A stretch of DNA of 64,000 nucleotides from the NCBI GenBank assembly GCA_026417555.1, contig JAOADA010000002.1:62001-126000 (forward strand), read 5' to 3'. The stretch is from Brevinematales bacterium. GTDB taxonomy: Bacteria; Spirochaetota; Brevinematia; Brevinematales; Thermospiraceae. A program made the translations under genes and the position numbers. Positions 43,825-53,273 of the stretch are shown here, piece after piece. A model generated the notes under the pieces. It saw nothing but the letters and a program-made list of their open reading frames with translations. It was not told the origin of the DNA and ran no database searches. Each line of letters begins with the position of its first letter. The stretch's first letter is position 1.

Positions 43825-43859
43825 CAATACTATTGTAAGACAAAAAAAAATCCGGTCAA
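43825..43859 (-). promoter_or_regulatory. Promoter and palindromic operator of the MalK/UgpC-type gene
   Basis: On the minus strand TTGACC (43859-43854), 16 bp, TACAAT (43837-43832). The -10 lies in a perfect palindrome ACAATA-C-TATTGT (43825-43837), a likely repressor site. Which protein binds is unknown; the window's LacI regulator is only one possibility. Confidence 0.55.
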
Positions 43860-43959
43860 GTATTTTGGAAAAAAAATGTTTTTTTCTCAACAAAAATCTC
43901 CCCCTTGAAAGAAAAATACCAAGACCTTAAAAAGACCGCAAGTGCCCTCCGGGGTTTCA

Positions 43960-43988
43960 TTGCTTTTTTGTCTGATGTTCTTTACAAT
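43960..43988 (+). promoter_or_regulatory. Promoter of the ArnT-like gene
   Basis: TTGCTT (43960-43965), 17 bp, TACAAT (43983-43988), followed by TAGGAG before the ATG at 44014. Confidence 0.6.
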
Positions 43989-44013
43989 ACCTGTATATTC
44001 TTAGGAGTGGAGC

Positions 44014-45513
44014 ATGTCTCTCTGGAAAAAATATCAGTATCCCCTTCTTTGGGGGCTCGTGGTTTTTTTGGCGGTATTCAATAGTTTTGTCAATCTTGGT
44101 CAGTTTGAGATAGAAACGTGGGATGAGGCAAGGCACGCTCTCAATGCTTACGAAATGATGAAAAACCATGAGTATATTGCCATGACGTATGACGGGCAAT
44201 TGGATTACTGGAATCTCAAGCCTCCCCTTGGGGCGTGGTTGATTGTGATAGGGTATAGGCTTTTTGGGGTAAATCTTTGGGGTCTTCGCTTTTCCTCGGC
44301 TCTCTCCGTCGTTTTGACGGTGATTGTGACAATGAGTATAGCGAGACGCTTTCACAAAAAGATTGCCATCACCAGTGGACTCATTCTTTCAACTCTGTAT
44401 ACTTTTCTGGCATTCCATACGGGAAGGTATGGGGATTATGATGCCCAGATGGCTCTCTTCATGACTCTTGCTGTCTGGGGAATGATGAAATGGACAGAAA
44501 ACCATCGCTGGGGACTCTTTCTCTCTTCTTTGATGGTGTCATTATCATTTCTTTTGAAATCCTTTTCTGCTGTTATGCCACTGACTTTTATCCTTCTTGT
44601 TCTTCTCACAGAAAAGCGGTACAAAAAACTTCATGTTTTCGATGTTCTTTGTTCTCTTTTTCTGATGGCTTTCCCCGTGTTTCTTTGGGCATGGGCACGG
44701 TATCAGGAAGATGGACTGACATTTTTTCAGAAGATGCTGGGTTACGATCTTTTGAAAAGAAGTGCTGAAGCGATAGAAGGCCACCCAAGTTCCAATCTTC
44801 ATTATCTTGAACCCCTCTTTTTCAAGACCCTTCTCTGGTCGCTTTTTTTGTTTTTCGTCATCCCTTTTATGGGGTTTGGGGTTTCATTGAAAAGAAAGGA
44901 AAATGAAATGGTGTTGCATGTGAAAACCTCGGGTTTTGGACCGTCTTTTTTCTGGTTGTGGCTTTTGGCTACCCTCCTCTTTCCTCTTCTTGTGAAGACA
45001 AAAAGTGACTGGTATCTCAATCCCTTCTATCCTGCTCTCAGTGTCTTCATAGCCTGGCATTTTTGGAATGGCAAGAGCACCTATGCTTGGGTAAATCGTC
45101 TCATGAAGCATCGGCTGGCTCTCCTTCTCTGGGGAGCAGGAATCACCGAGCTTATCTTGTTGGCTGTGGTTATTTTCCCTTCTGAATGGGTATTTGAAAC
45201 CAAGATCCGCTCCTTTCCTTCTTCTCAACGGATTCTCTTCTCTCTTTGGAAAAATCCTGAAAAACCAGACAAGGCGCTTCTCTATTTTCCGGCATGGGTA
45301 GACCAATCAGAGCGTTTTCTTGTCAAGGGGATGCTTGGCTATGATTTTGTGTCAGAGGATCACCTTCTCGAGGCTTTGAAAAAGAAAGAAAAGGTTATCT
45401 TTGTCGGCCCTCGACACCATCTCGAAAAGACACAAACCACGTATACTCTTCAAACAAACAGCGTGTTAGGAGAATATCAGGATTGGGTAGCGGTATCTCT
45501 CTCCCTTCCATAA
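44014..45513 (+). CDS. ArnT-like GT-C glycosyltransferase (GT39/PMT family)
   Basis: A 499-residue membrane protein with about ten helices. The first external loop has ETWDEARHALNAYEM, the acidic catalytic site of PMT/ArnT enzymes, followed by WNLKPPLGAWLI, whose KPP is a hallmark. Enzymes of this group transfer a sugar from polyprenyl phosphate to lipid A or protein. There is a soluble C-terminal part of about 90 residues. Target unknown. It is a single-gene unit and adds to the glycan genes in the window. Confidence 0.85.
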   Translation: MSLWKKYQYPLLWGLVVFLAVFNSFVNLGQFEIETWDEARHALNAYEMMKNHEYIAMTYDGQLDYWNLKPPLGAWLIVIGYRLFGVNLWGLRFSSALSVVLTVIVTMSIARRFHKKIAITSGLILSTLYTFLAFHTGRYGDYDAQMALFMTLAVWGMMKWTENHRWGLFLSSLMVSLSFLLKSFSAVMPLTFILLVLLTEKRYKKLHVFDVLCSLFLMAFPVFLWAWARYQEDGLTFFQKMLGYDLLKRSAEAIEGHPSSNLHYLEPLFFKTLLWSLFLFFVIPFMGFGVSLKRKENEMVLHVKTSGFGPSFFWLWLLATLLFPLLVKTKSDWYLNPFYPALSVFIAWHFWNGKSTYAWVNRLMKHRLALLLWGAGITELILLAVVIFPSEWVFETKIRSFPSSQRILFSLWKNPEKPDKALLYFPAWVDQSERFLVKGMLGYDFVSEDHLLEALKKKEKVIFVGPRHHLEKTQTTYTLQTNSVLGEYQDWVAVSLSLP

Positions 45514-45561
45514 AAGGGGTGTCGTGTCGATGATGGCTAACGTTTTTCACAATAGTTGAGA

Positions 45562-45590
45562 TTGACATAAATCTTTTTTCCTTTTACAAT
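45562..45590 (+). promoter_or_regulatory. Promoter of the valS operon
   Basis: TTGACA (45562-45567), 17 bp, TACAAT (45585-45590), followed by GAGAGGGAG before the ATG at 45620. No T-box is seen; the leader is only about 20 nt. Confidence 0.75.
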
Positions 45591-45619
45591 TTAAGAGAGA
45601 AAAAAGAGAGGGAGTACGC

Positions 45620-48259
45620 ATGCGGTATCAATCGCTCGAAGGAAACTATACCCCGGGACAGTTTGAACACGAGATCTATCACTACTGGATGAAAGAGGGG
45701 TTTTTTGCCAGTGAGATCAATCCCAACAAGAAACCCTATACTATTGTCATGCCGCCACCCAATGTAACAGGGATTCTCACTATGGGGCATATTCTCAACA
45801 ATACGATCCAAGATGTGCTCATCCGATATTATCGTATGAATGGGTATGAGGCATGCTGGATCCCGGGAACAGACCATGCTTCGATAGCCACAGAGGCCAA
45901 GGTGACCAAATACCTTGCCGAAAAGGGTATCAACAAATGGGAAATTGGTCGAGAGAAGTTTCTTGACTATGCGTGGGAATGGAAAAACAAATACGGTGGG
46001 ATTATCATAGAACAGCTCAAGAAGTTGGGAACAAGCTGCGATTGGAAGCGAGAACGCTTTACTATGGACGATGGGTACTATCGTGCCGTCATTCATGCTT
46101 TTGTCAAGCTTTACAAAAAAGGCTATATCTATCGTGGCTACCGGCTCGTAAACTGGTGCCCGGTATCCAAGTCAGCCATTTCCGATGAAGAGGTCTATTA
46201 TCAAGAGGTTGATGGCCACCTTTGGTATTTTCGTTACCCTCTCAAAGATCTTCATGAACATCTTGTTGTGGCCACCACTCGTCCAGAGACTATGTTGGGG
46301 GATACGGCTGTGGCCGTTAACCCCAATGACAAACGCTATAGGCATCTTATTGGCAAGACGGTTATCCTTCCTCTCGCAGAGAGAGAAATTCCGATTATTG
46401 CTGACGAGTATGTAGATCCTGAGTTTGGGACAGGGGTGGTAAAGATTACCCCTGCGCATGATCCCAATGACTATGAAGTGGCTCTCCGTCACAATCTCCC
46501 AATGATCAATATCATGAATCCAGATGCCACGCTCAATGATCTTGTTCCAGAGGATTTCCGTGGATTGGATAGGTATGAGGCCCGAGAGGCTGTCGTTGAG
46601 GCCATGAAAGAACGCAAACTCCTTGAAAAGATCGAAAAATATACCCACAAAGTGGGATACTCTGAACGTGGACACGTCCCTATCGAGTACTATCTCTCCG
46701 AACAATGGTATATGAAAATGACCGAATTGGTCAAGCCTGCCATTGATGTGGTCAAAAAGGGAGAGATTACCTTTTATCCTGAACGTTGGACCAAGGTGTA
46801 TTTCCACTGGCTTGAAAATATCAAGGATTGGTGTATTTCTCGCCAGCTTTGGTGGGGACACCGTATCCCTGTGTATTACTGCGATGCCTGTGGTTTTATG
46901 GATGCGTATGAAAACAATCCTCAAACATGCCCCACGTGTGGCATGACTCTACGCCAGGATCCCGACGTGCTTGATACCTGGGCTTCTTCGTGGATATGGC
47001 CCTTTGCCGTCCATGACTGGCCCAATCCTGATCCTAACCTCGACTACTATTATCCTACAGATACGTTAGTGACAGGGCCAGATATTATTTTCTTTTGGGT
47101 TGCTCGAATGATCATTGCAGGCATGGAGTTCATGGGCAAGATTCCATTTCGGCGGGTGTATTTCACCGGCATAGTCCGGGATGATCTTGGCCGCAAGATG
47201 AGTAAATCCCTTGGGAATTCTCCAGATCCCCTGGATGTGATCCAAGAGTACGGGGCTGATGCACTCCGGTATACCATGACGCGTCTTGCCCCTCTTGGAA
47301 ACGATATCCTCTACAGTAACGAAAAGTGTGAACTTGGTAGAAACTTTGCCAACAAGATTTGGAATGCAGCCAAGTTTATCCTCTCCCATCTCACAGAAAA
47401 GCCCCTCCCCTCGTTGGATTCCATCTCCCTGGATCTTTTTGACAAGTGGATTCTCTCTCGATACCAGCAAACCATTGCACAGGTAAGAGAGGCTATTGAA
47501 GCATTTCATTTCAATGAAGCGACGGTACTTTTGTACGATTTCATATGGGATGATTTTTGTTCTTGGTACATTGAGGTGTCCAAGGTCACACTTACCCAGG
47601 GAGAGGAAGTGGAGAAACAAGCAAAACGGGCGATTCTTCTCCATGTGCTTGAGGGAAGCCTCAAACTTCTTCATCCTTTCATGCCTTTTGTGACAGAGCG
47701 TATCTACCTCACCCTCCCCAACCATGAAAAGACGATCATGTATGCCCCTTACCCTGTCGTGGACAATCACTTCTTTTTTGAAAAGGAAATGAACGAGGCA
47801 AAACTTATCCAAGATGCGGTATATGTGATTCGCAATGTTCGAGGAGAGAACAAGATTGCCCCAGGACAAGAGGTTGAGGTTTCTCTTGTGATAGAAAACG
47901 AAGCAGACAAGAACATCCTCAAAACCTATACCCCCTTTGTAGAAAGGCTCACCAAATCCAACCTCCACTTCATCTCGAAACGGGAGCCTCAACCTATGGA
48001 GGCCGTAGGACACGGCAAAGGGTTTGACGTGTATGTTTCCCTTGAGGGAACCATCGACAAGGAAAAAGAACGTACCCGCTTTGAAGAGGAATTAAAACGA
48101 TTGCAAGGACAAAAACAAGCAACAGAGGCCAAACTAGCCAACCCAAACTTTGCCACAAAAGCCCCATCAGCCGTTATTCAAAAAGAAAAAGACAAACTTG
48201 CCTATTATACAGCTGAGATTGAAAAGATTACCAAAATCCTTGAGAGTCTCAAGGGATAA
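45620..48259 (+). CDS. valS: Valyl-tRNA synthetase
   Basis: An 879-residue class I synthetase. HIGH motif TMGH at residues 54-57, KMSKS at 526-530, an editing CP1 domain (ATTRPETMLGDTAVAV), a CDACG...CPTCG zinc pair near residues 420-440, and a C-terminal coiled coil starting near residue 815 (KEKERTRFEEELKRLQGQ). Length is normal. It heads a seven-gene unit extending to the amidohydrolase at 52925. The dcd gene begins 9 bp later. Confidence 0.98.
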   Translation: MRYQSLEGNYTPGQFEHEIYHYWMKEGFFASEINPNKKPYTIVMPPPNVTGILTMGHILNNTIQDVLIRYYRMNGYEACWIPGTDHASIATEAKVTKYLAEKGINKWEIGREKFLDYAWEWKNKYGGIIIEQLKKLGTSCDWKRERFTMDDGYYRAVIHAFVKLYKKGYIYRGYRLVNWCPVSKSAISDEEVYYQEVDGHLWYFRYPLKDLHEHLVVATTRPETMLGDTAVAVNPNDKRYRHLIGKTVILPLAEREIPIIADEYVDPEFGTGVVKITPAHDPNDYEVALRHNLPMINIMNPDATLNDLVPEDFRGLDRYEAREAVVEAMKERKLLEKIEKYTHKVGYSERGHVPIEYYLSEQWYMKMTELVKPAIDVVKKGEITFYPERWTKVYFHWLENIKDWCISRQLWWGHRIPVYYCDACGFMDAYENNPQTCPTCGMTLRQDPDVLDTWASSWIWPFAVHDWPNPDPNLDYYYPTDTLVTGPDIIFFWVARMIIAGMEFMGKIPFRRVYFTGIVRDDLGRKMSKSLGNSPDPLDVIQEYGADALRYTMTRLAPLGNDILYSNEKCELGRNFANKIWNAAKFILSHLTEKPLPSLDSISLDLFDKWILSRYQQTIAQVREAIEAFHFNEATVLLYDFIWDDFCSWYIEVSKVTLTQGEEVEKQAKRAILLHVLEGSLKLLHPFMPFVTERIYLTLPNHEKTIMYAPYPVVDNHFFFEKEMNEAKLIQDAVYVIRNVRGENKIAPGQEVEVSLVIENEADKNILKTYTPFVERLTKSNLHFISKREPQPMEAVGHGKGFDVYVSLEGTIDKEKERTRFEEELKRLQGQKQATEAKLANPNFATKAPSAVIQKEKDKLAYYTAEIEKITKILESLKG

Positions 48260-48268
48260 GGGGGAAGT

Positions 48269-48787
48269 ATGATTATCACGGCTTCGGAAATTCGGAAAGC
48301 CATCAAAAGAAAAGATATTATCATCGAGCCCTATGATGAACGGCAACTCAATCCCAACTCGTACAATTTGCGTCTTCACAATGAGCTTTATGTGCTCCGA
48401 GAGGGATGCCTAGACATGAAACAGGCCTGTGGCTACGATGTGCTTTCTATTCCCCCTGAGGGTATTGTGCTTGAACCTAACAAACTTTACCTCGGTCGCA
48501 CGGTGGAACATACCACTTCAAAAAAATACGTCCCCCTTATTGAAGGACGTTCTAGTATTGGAAGACTGGGTATATTCATCCATGCCACGGCCGGATTTGG
48601 GGATGTCGGTTTCTCTGGATATTGGACACTTGAGATCTCGGTGATTCAACCTATCCGTGTTTACCCTTTTGTCGAGATTGCTCAGATTTACTTTCATACA
48701 GTCAAGGGCAAGATAGAACCCTACCAGGGAAAATATCAGAACAACAGGGGGATTCAGATAAGCGGAATCTACAAGGAGTTTGAGTAG
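48269..48787 (+). CDS. dcd: dCTP deaminase
   Basis: A 172-residue trimeric nucleotide enzyme. It has the family core EGRSSIGRLGIFIHATAGFGDVGFSGYWTLE with the catalytic Glu after TL, and the closing GKYQNNRGIQ segment. It turns dCTP into dUTP on the way to dTTP. Whether it also cleaves dUTP, as bifunctional archaeal enzymes do, cannot be judged. The ATG follows GGGGGAAG. Confidence 0.92.
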   Translation: MIITASEIRKAIKRKDIIIEPYDERQLNPNSYNLRLHNELYVLREGCLDMKQACGYDVLSIPPEGIVLEPNKLYLGRTVEHTTSKKYVPLIEGRSSIGRLGIFIHATAGFGDVGFSGYWTLEISVIQPIRVYPFVEIAQIYFHTVKGKIEPYQGKYQNNRGIQISGIYKEFE

Positions 48788-48791
48788 GCTC

Positions 48792-49931
48792 ATGCTCGAG
48801 AAAGAAAAATTCGAAGCCGTTGAGGTGCGATTTCTCAAGCCGGGAACCGTTCTTTCCGGTATTGTCTATGATGAAAATGGGACTATGCTCTGGCCAGCAA
48901 GAAAGGTTCTCACGGATGCTTTTCTGTCTCGTTTGAAGGTGAAAGGTATCACAACGGTCTATTATGCCCCTCCCAAATGGAAAGAGTCTCCCCAAAAAAC
49001 CCCTATGTTCAGTGAGGCTAGCCTTGGATTTGCTCAGACAGCCTTTGATGAGATCGTCACCGAGATCCGGTATGGGAAACTCCCTGATACCAATAGGGCA
49101 CGAGAGGCTATTAACCGGTTTTTTACCGAAATGGAGGCTCGACCCAATGGATTTCTGAATCTTTTGGTTCTCAAGGACTATGACAGTTATACCTACCAGC
49201 ATTCTATCAATGTGGGAATCCTCTCGATGTTTCTCACCAAAAAACTGGGATTCAATACCTTTTTTATCAAAGAGGTCGGCGTTGGGGGGTTCTTGCACGA
49301 TATTGGGAAAATCAAGGTTCCCTTGGCTATTCTCAACAAACACGACAACCTTACCGAAGAAGAATTCCGGGTGATGAAGTACCATCCCGTCTATGGGTTC
49401 AATATCCTCAAAAGTGACCCTTCCCTGAGTTCCTACATCAAAAAGATGATTCTCTTCCATCACGAAAAGTGGGACGGGAGTGGATACCCTTTGAAACTTA
49501 AGGGTGACGCTATAGGAAACTTTGCCAGTATTGTCTCTGTGTGTGACGTTTTTGATGCCCTAACAACGGAACGAGCCTACAAAAAACCCTATACCGTAAA
49601 TGAGGCCCTAATCTATATCATGCGCAACACAGGCAACCATTTTTCTCCGTATGTGTCTCAAAGGTTTATCAATGAACTCTCAAAGATGTACGATTTGGGG
49701 TCCTTTTATCCTGTGGGGGCATTTGTATATCTCAGTACGGGGGAGATTGCCTATATCACTGGCAAGAAAGAGGAGTACACCCTTCGTCCTCAGATAGCCA
49801 TTGTGGTAAATCACAAAGGGGTTCCTCTCCGCACCCCCCTGCAGGTAGATCTTCAACGGGACGTAGATAGGCATATTGTGAAAACCATTGATGATCCTGA
49901 TGAAATTGAACGGCTTTCTCTCTTGTTGTAG
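48792..49931 (+). CDS. HD-GYP c-di-GMP phosphodiesterase with an intact motif
   Basis: A 379-residue protein with the same two-domain layout as the HD-GYP gene at 38290. The HD-GYP core is complete: YQHSINV, FLHDIGKIKVP, KYHPVYG, FHHEKWDGSGYP and SVCDVFDALTTERAYKKP. It should hydrolyse c-di-GMP to pGpG or GMP. The N-terminal part resembles DUF3391. The ATG at 48792 is preferred, but its ribosome site is weak and translation may be coupled to dcd, 4 bp upstream. A CheY-like gene follows 32 bp later, and such pairs often form a signal module. Confidence 0.9.
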   Translation: MLEKEKFEAVEVRFLKPGTVLSGIVYDENGTMLWPARKVLTDAFLSRLKVKGITTVYYAPPKWKESPQKTPMFSEASLGFAQTAFDEIVTEIRYGKLPDTNRAREAINRFFTEMEARPNGFLNLLVLKDYDSYTYQHSINVGILSMFLTKKLGFNTFFIKEVGVGGFLHDIGKIKVPLAILNKHDNLTEEEFRVMKYHPVYGFNILKSDPSLSSYIKKMILFHHEKWDGSGYPLKLKGDAIGNFASIVSVCDVFDALTTERAYKKPYTVNEALIYIMRNTGNHFSPYVSQRFINELSKMYDLGSFYPVGAFVYLSTGEIAYITGKKEEYTLRPQIAIVVNHKGVPLRTPLQVDLQRDVDRHIVKTIDDPDEIERLSLLL

Positions 49932-49963
49932 GACAAGGGAGTGAAATAGAGTGGGAGGGCTGT

Positions 49964-50341
49964 ATGGCAGACAAATTTCCTCTAAAGGTTTTGTATGTGG
50001 AGGATGACAGTATCACCCGCCTTGAGGTATCCAAATACCTGGAGAATCGTGTCGAAAAACTCATGGTGGCTTCGAATGGTCAAGAGGGATTGAGGCTCTA
50101 CCAAGAGGATCCAGCTGATGTAGTGATTACCGATATTCGGATGCCTATTATGGGAGGGCTTGAGATGATAAGGGCTATCAAAGAATTCAAGAAACCAAAA
50201 TCTATTATTGTAACCACCGCCTACAATGAAACAGATCTCCTCATTGAATGTATTGATGTAGGGGTGAATAAATTTCTTCTCAAGCCTCTTGTGCTTCATA
50301 AGCTCGACAGTGTTCTTCAAAATATTCTTTCGGAGGCATAG
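49964..50341 (+). CDS. Single-domain response regulator (CheY-like)
   Basis: A 125-residue receiver domain. The acidic pair EDD is at residues 13-15, the phospho-acceptor Asp 57 in VITDIRMP, Thr 84/85 and Lys 107 in LLKPL. It has no output domain, so it signals by binding a partner. The cognate histidine kinase is not in the window. It sits between the HD-GYP gene and a TPR gene and probably links phosphorylation to c-di-GMP turnover or motility. Confidence 0.9.
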   Translation: MADKFPLKVLYVEDDSITRLEVSKYLENRVEKLMVASNGQEGLRLYQEDPADVVITDIRMPIMGGLEMIRAIKEFKKPKSIIVTTAYNETDLLIECIDVGVNKFLLKPLVLHKLDSVLQNILSEA

Positions 50342-50342
50342 G

Positions 50343-51068
50343 ATGAGGCTGACGCCATACCTTCGGTGGATAGGGATATTTTTGCTTGGTGGAGGAATAG
50401 GTTTTCTTCTCGGGGTGTCCCAGAATCCGGTCACCCGTGCTATACGGGTAGCTGAAAAACTCGCAGCAAGCCAAAAAATCGAGGATAAAAAAGCCTCTCT
50501 TGAAAGATTAACAAAACAAAAAGATCTCATCACCCTAGCCACCCTCAATGCTCGTGTAGAAAACGCACGCCGACTTGTTGCTCTTTCTCTCGCCGATCGT
50601 CTCATTGCCCAAAAGATGTGGAATGAGGCAGCCCGATACATGGAAATTGCCCGAGACATCACCCCAGGCAGTACGGGGATTGCCTATCGAGAGGGTCTCA
50701 TCTACTATAACCTCGCTTATACAGCAGTTACCCCCTCAGAGAGGGATGCCTACGCCAAAAAAGCAGAAGAAAGGCTTCGCTTCGTTCTCAAACAAGAACC
50801 AGAGAATCCTGATGCTCTCTATCTTTTGACGTTGATGGCACTTGAGTCAAGAGATGCAAAACAGGCATATGAGTATATTGCCCGTGCCTACAAAGTAAAT
50901 CCAAAAAATGTAGACATTCTCTTTGCTCTGGCAAGGGTATATTATGAACTGGGAGAGTATGAGCAGGCAAAAAAGGTTTACGGAAGACTCCAGACCCTCC
51001 TTCCCAAGAATGATAGTCGTCTGGAAACAGTGGAGAGAAATTTGGACATCTTAAATCAAAAACCATAA
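50343..51068 (+). CDS. Membrane-anchored TPR protein
   Basis: A 241-residue protein with a short N-terminal transmembrane anchor (WIGIFLLGGGIGFLLG) and mostly helical TPR repeats, for example PDALYLLTLMALESRDAKQAYEYIARAYKVNP and VDILFALARVYYELGEYEQAKKVYGRL. The repeat region probably lies outside the inner membrane and acts as a scaffold. ATG 50343 follows GGAGG; the earlier in-frame start is inside the CheY gene. Confidence 0.8.
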   Translation: MRLTPYLRWIGIFLLGGGIGFLLGVSQNPVTRAIRVAEKLAASQKIEDKKASLERLTKQKDLITLATLNARVENARRLVALSLADRLIAQKMWNEAARYMEIARDITPGSTGIAYREGLIYYNLAYTAVTPSERDAYAKKAEERLRFVLKQEPENPDALYLLTLMALESRDAKQAYEYIARAYKVNPKNVDILFALARVYYELGEYEQAKKVYGRLQTLLPKNDSRLETVERNLDILNQKP

Positions 51069-51078
51069 CGAGGAAGAT

Positions 51079-52158
51079 ATGTCTTCTTCTCTTTTGTATT
51101 ATGCTGCTTTGAGTAGCAACGATCTGATAGGCCCAAAGCGCTTTGAAAAGATCATGGCAAGCTGTGGATCAGTGAGGGATTTTTTCTCTCTTGGTGTGGA
51201 AGACCAGATGCGCTGTGTTGGGGTTTCTCCACATCACAGAGAGCTCTTTTCCTCTATGCTTAAAAAAGGAGAAGAAATTCTCTCCCTCTGTGAAAAACAA
51301 AAAATTACTGTTCTTTCTCTTGAGGATGTCCGGTTCCCTCGAAGTCTCCGAGAGATTCCCGATGCCCCCTTTCTGCTCTACGTGAAGGGAAACCTTCTCC
51401 CTGACTATCCCTTGGTTGGGGTAGTAGGCACACGAGAGGCAACCACTGAAGCCCTAGAAGTGAACCGCTATTTTTGTCGAGAGTTTGTGGCTTTTGGGGT
51501 AGGGGTGGTAAGTGGGCTTGCCCAGGGCCATGATGAAATGGCTCACCACACAGTCTTGACGTATGGTGGGTACACTATCGCTGTTCTGGGAACTTCTTTT
51601 GCTCAAGTAGCAGAACATAGGCGAGCCCTCTTTGAGGAGATCTGTGAACATGGGGCGGTCATCAGTGAATACCATCCCCTGACAACAAATCAGAAGTGGC
51701 GATTCCGTTTTCGAAATCGTCTCATTGCCGGCCTCTCGAAAGCTGTGGTGATCATGCAAGCACCGGAAAAGTCTGGTGCGCTTATTACAGCAGAGTTTGC
51801 AAGAGTCCAACAAAAACCCCTCTTTTTCATCCCTGGAAACCCTCTTGATCCGCATTTCGTAGGGAGTAATGCCCTCGCGAAAAAGGGGGGAATAATGGTT
51901 ACGCTTCCAGAGGATGTGGTCAAGGTCGTTTTTTCTCAGCTCCCTTCGAAACCAGCACCGGTATGTTCCGACCAGCTTGCCCTTTTGACAGCAGAAGAAC
52001 ACCGTTTTCTTGCAGGATTACCAGTCCAGTTTTCTCTAGACAGCCTGATAGAGGATTCAGGAAAAACTCTTGGAGAGATTCTTCATCTTCTCACCCAATT
52101 GGAGATCAAAGGGTATCTGATCCAATACCCTGGCAATATCTATGAGAAAAGATTATGA
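51079..52158 (+). CDS. dprA: DNA-processing protein DprA
   Basis: A 359-residue DprA/Smf protein. The Rossmann core has VGTREAT, SGLAQGHDEMAHH, AVLGTSF, the FRFRNRLIAGLS helix, SGALITAE and PGNPLDPHFVGSNALAKKG. A C-terminal winged helix follows from about residue 300. DprA loads RecA on incoming single strands in natural transformation. SGLAxGID is SGLAQGHD here. The stop overlaps the next start as ATGA. Confidence 0.93.
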   Translation: MSSSLLYYAALSSNDLIGPKRFEKIMASCGSVRDFFSLGVEDQMRCVGVSPHHRELFSSMLKKGEEILSLCEKQKITVLSLEDVRFPRSLREIPDAPFLLYVKGNLLPDYPLVGVVGTREATTEALEVNRYFCREFVAFGVGVVSGLAQGHDEMAHHTVLTYGGYTIAVLGTSFAQVAEHRRALFEEICEHGAVISEYHPLTTNQKWRFRFRNRLIAGLSKAVVIMQAPEKSGALITAEFARVQQKPLFFIPGNPLDPHFVGSNALAKKGGIMVTLPEDVVKVVFSQLPSKPAPVCSDQLALLTAEEHRFLAGLPVQFSLDSLIEDSGKTLGEILHLLTQLEIKGYLIQYPGNIYEKRL

Positions 52159-52925
52159 TTGATAGTCATATGCATCTTTCGTTAGGAATGGTCTATGCAC
52201 CTTTTAACGAGGAAAAACTCCTTGAAGCAATGGACACGATGAGTATTTCTCTTGGGTTGGTTTCTCTTGTTGATGTGATGGAGTATGGAAACCAAGATCA
52301 GCATGATCCCCTTCCCACGCTTTCAGAGTATGAAGGGGCACAAAGGGTGCTTGAGATGCTTTCCTCGGGGAGACTTTTTCCTTTGGTGTGGGTACGCCCC
52401 ATGGATACCAAGAAAGAGATATTTTTTCAGTATCTTGCGGATAACACAAAGAGATTCTATGGGTTTAAGTTTCATCCCTTTCATTCCAGGCTTCCTTTGA
52501 ATCATGACAGGTGGGAGATCTATTTTGAGGTGGCAAAGTGTTTCCATTGGCCTATAGTTATCCACACAGCTATTGATGAGTTTTCTCAACCTATCTTGGT
52601 ATCCCGATGGGCAGAAAAGTACGAGGTTCCTGTCGTTCTTGTCCACATGGGTCTCTATACTGACCATCGGCAGGCTCTAGAAATGATGCTTCGATATCCC
52701 CACGTCTATGGGGATACCACCTGGGTGAAAGAGGTTGACCTCTGGCCTATTTTGGAAAAAGCAGGACCAGAGAAGGTGCTTTTTGGGAGTGACGCCCTTG
52801 TGGGCGGAGAAAGAACCTATGAGTTTTACCATACCATGTGTGACACCCTACGAAGATCGTCTCAGGTAGGGGATTGGGTACTGAAACGAAATGCAGAACG
52901 ACTTTTTGGTATCGTGGGACAATAA
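52155..52925 (+). CDS. Amidohydrolase-2-family metal-dependent hydrolase
   Basis: A 256-residue TIM-barrel enzyme with HxH at residues 5-7 (DSHMHL), FKFHPFH, VIHTA, LVHMG and GSDA near residue 213. These positions match amidohydrolase-2 enzymes, which cleave C-N or C-C bonds or decarboxylate. Substrate unknown. It is the last gene of the valS unit. The downstream region 52926-53215 contains only weak stems and no convincing gene. Confidence 0.75.
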   Translation: MIDSHMHLSLGMVYAPFNEEKLLEAMDTMSISLGLVSLVDVMEYGNQDQHDPLPTLSEYEGAQRVLEMLSSGRLFPLVWVRPMDTKKEIFFQYLADNTKRFYGFKFHPFHSRLPLNHDRWEIYFEVAKCFHWPIVIHTAIDEFSQPILVSRWAEKYEVPVVLVHMGLYTDHRQALEMMLRYPHVYGDTTWVKEVDLWPILEKAGPEKVLFGSDALVGGERTYEFYHTMCDTLRRSSQVGDWVLKRNAERLFGIVGQ

Positions 52926-53215
52926 GGGAAAAGGATAAAAAGCCTCACCTCCCCCTTTTTTGACGTCTCGTGTTTCCAGAGAAAAGGTGGGGTGTGGTGA
53001 AATTTTCCAGAAAAATCTGCTCCTTCTCTGGTTTCTTCCCTCAGGAGAGGTTTTCGTAGGAGTGCAAAGTGACAGATGATATGGGGAAAATAGAGACAAC
53101 CACATCGCACTTTTGTGAGAGGACTTTCTCTCCCCGTGTTATGAGCATCTCTCAGTGAAAAAGAAAAGTAGTATGCAAGCCCACCAGAAAGAGCAAGGAA
53201 AAACACGAAGTGAAA
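52926..53215 (+). other. Gene-free stretch before the ABC transporter promoter
   Basis: About 290 bases without a supported gene. There are several weak stems, e.g. CCAGA/TCTGG and GAGAG/CTCTC. I see no terminator with a good stem and T-run and no riboswitch I recognise. A minus-strand open frame here lacks a ribosome site and family features. Confidence 0.4.
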
Positions 53216-53244
53216 TTGCCAAAAAACTTCTTTTCCGTTATAAT
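53216..53244 (+). promoter_or_regulatory. Promoter of the ABC transporter operon
   Basis: TTGCCA (53216-53221), 17 bp, TATAAT (53239-53244). Confidence 0.7.
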
Positions 53245-53273
53245 AAGCCACCAAAATGCACAAAGGGGCTCGG

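Noticed and set aside
47066-48013. 315-codon minus-strand open frame
   Set aside because: It is the antisense shadow of valS, which has full synthetase motifs.
52862-53263. 133-codon minus-strand open frame before the ABC operon
   Set aside because: No ribosome site, biased aromatic composition, and it overlaps the plus-strand amidohydrolase and promoter.
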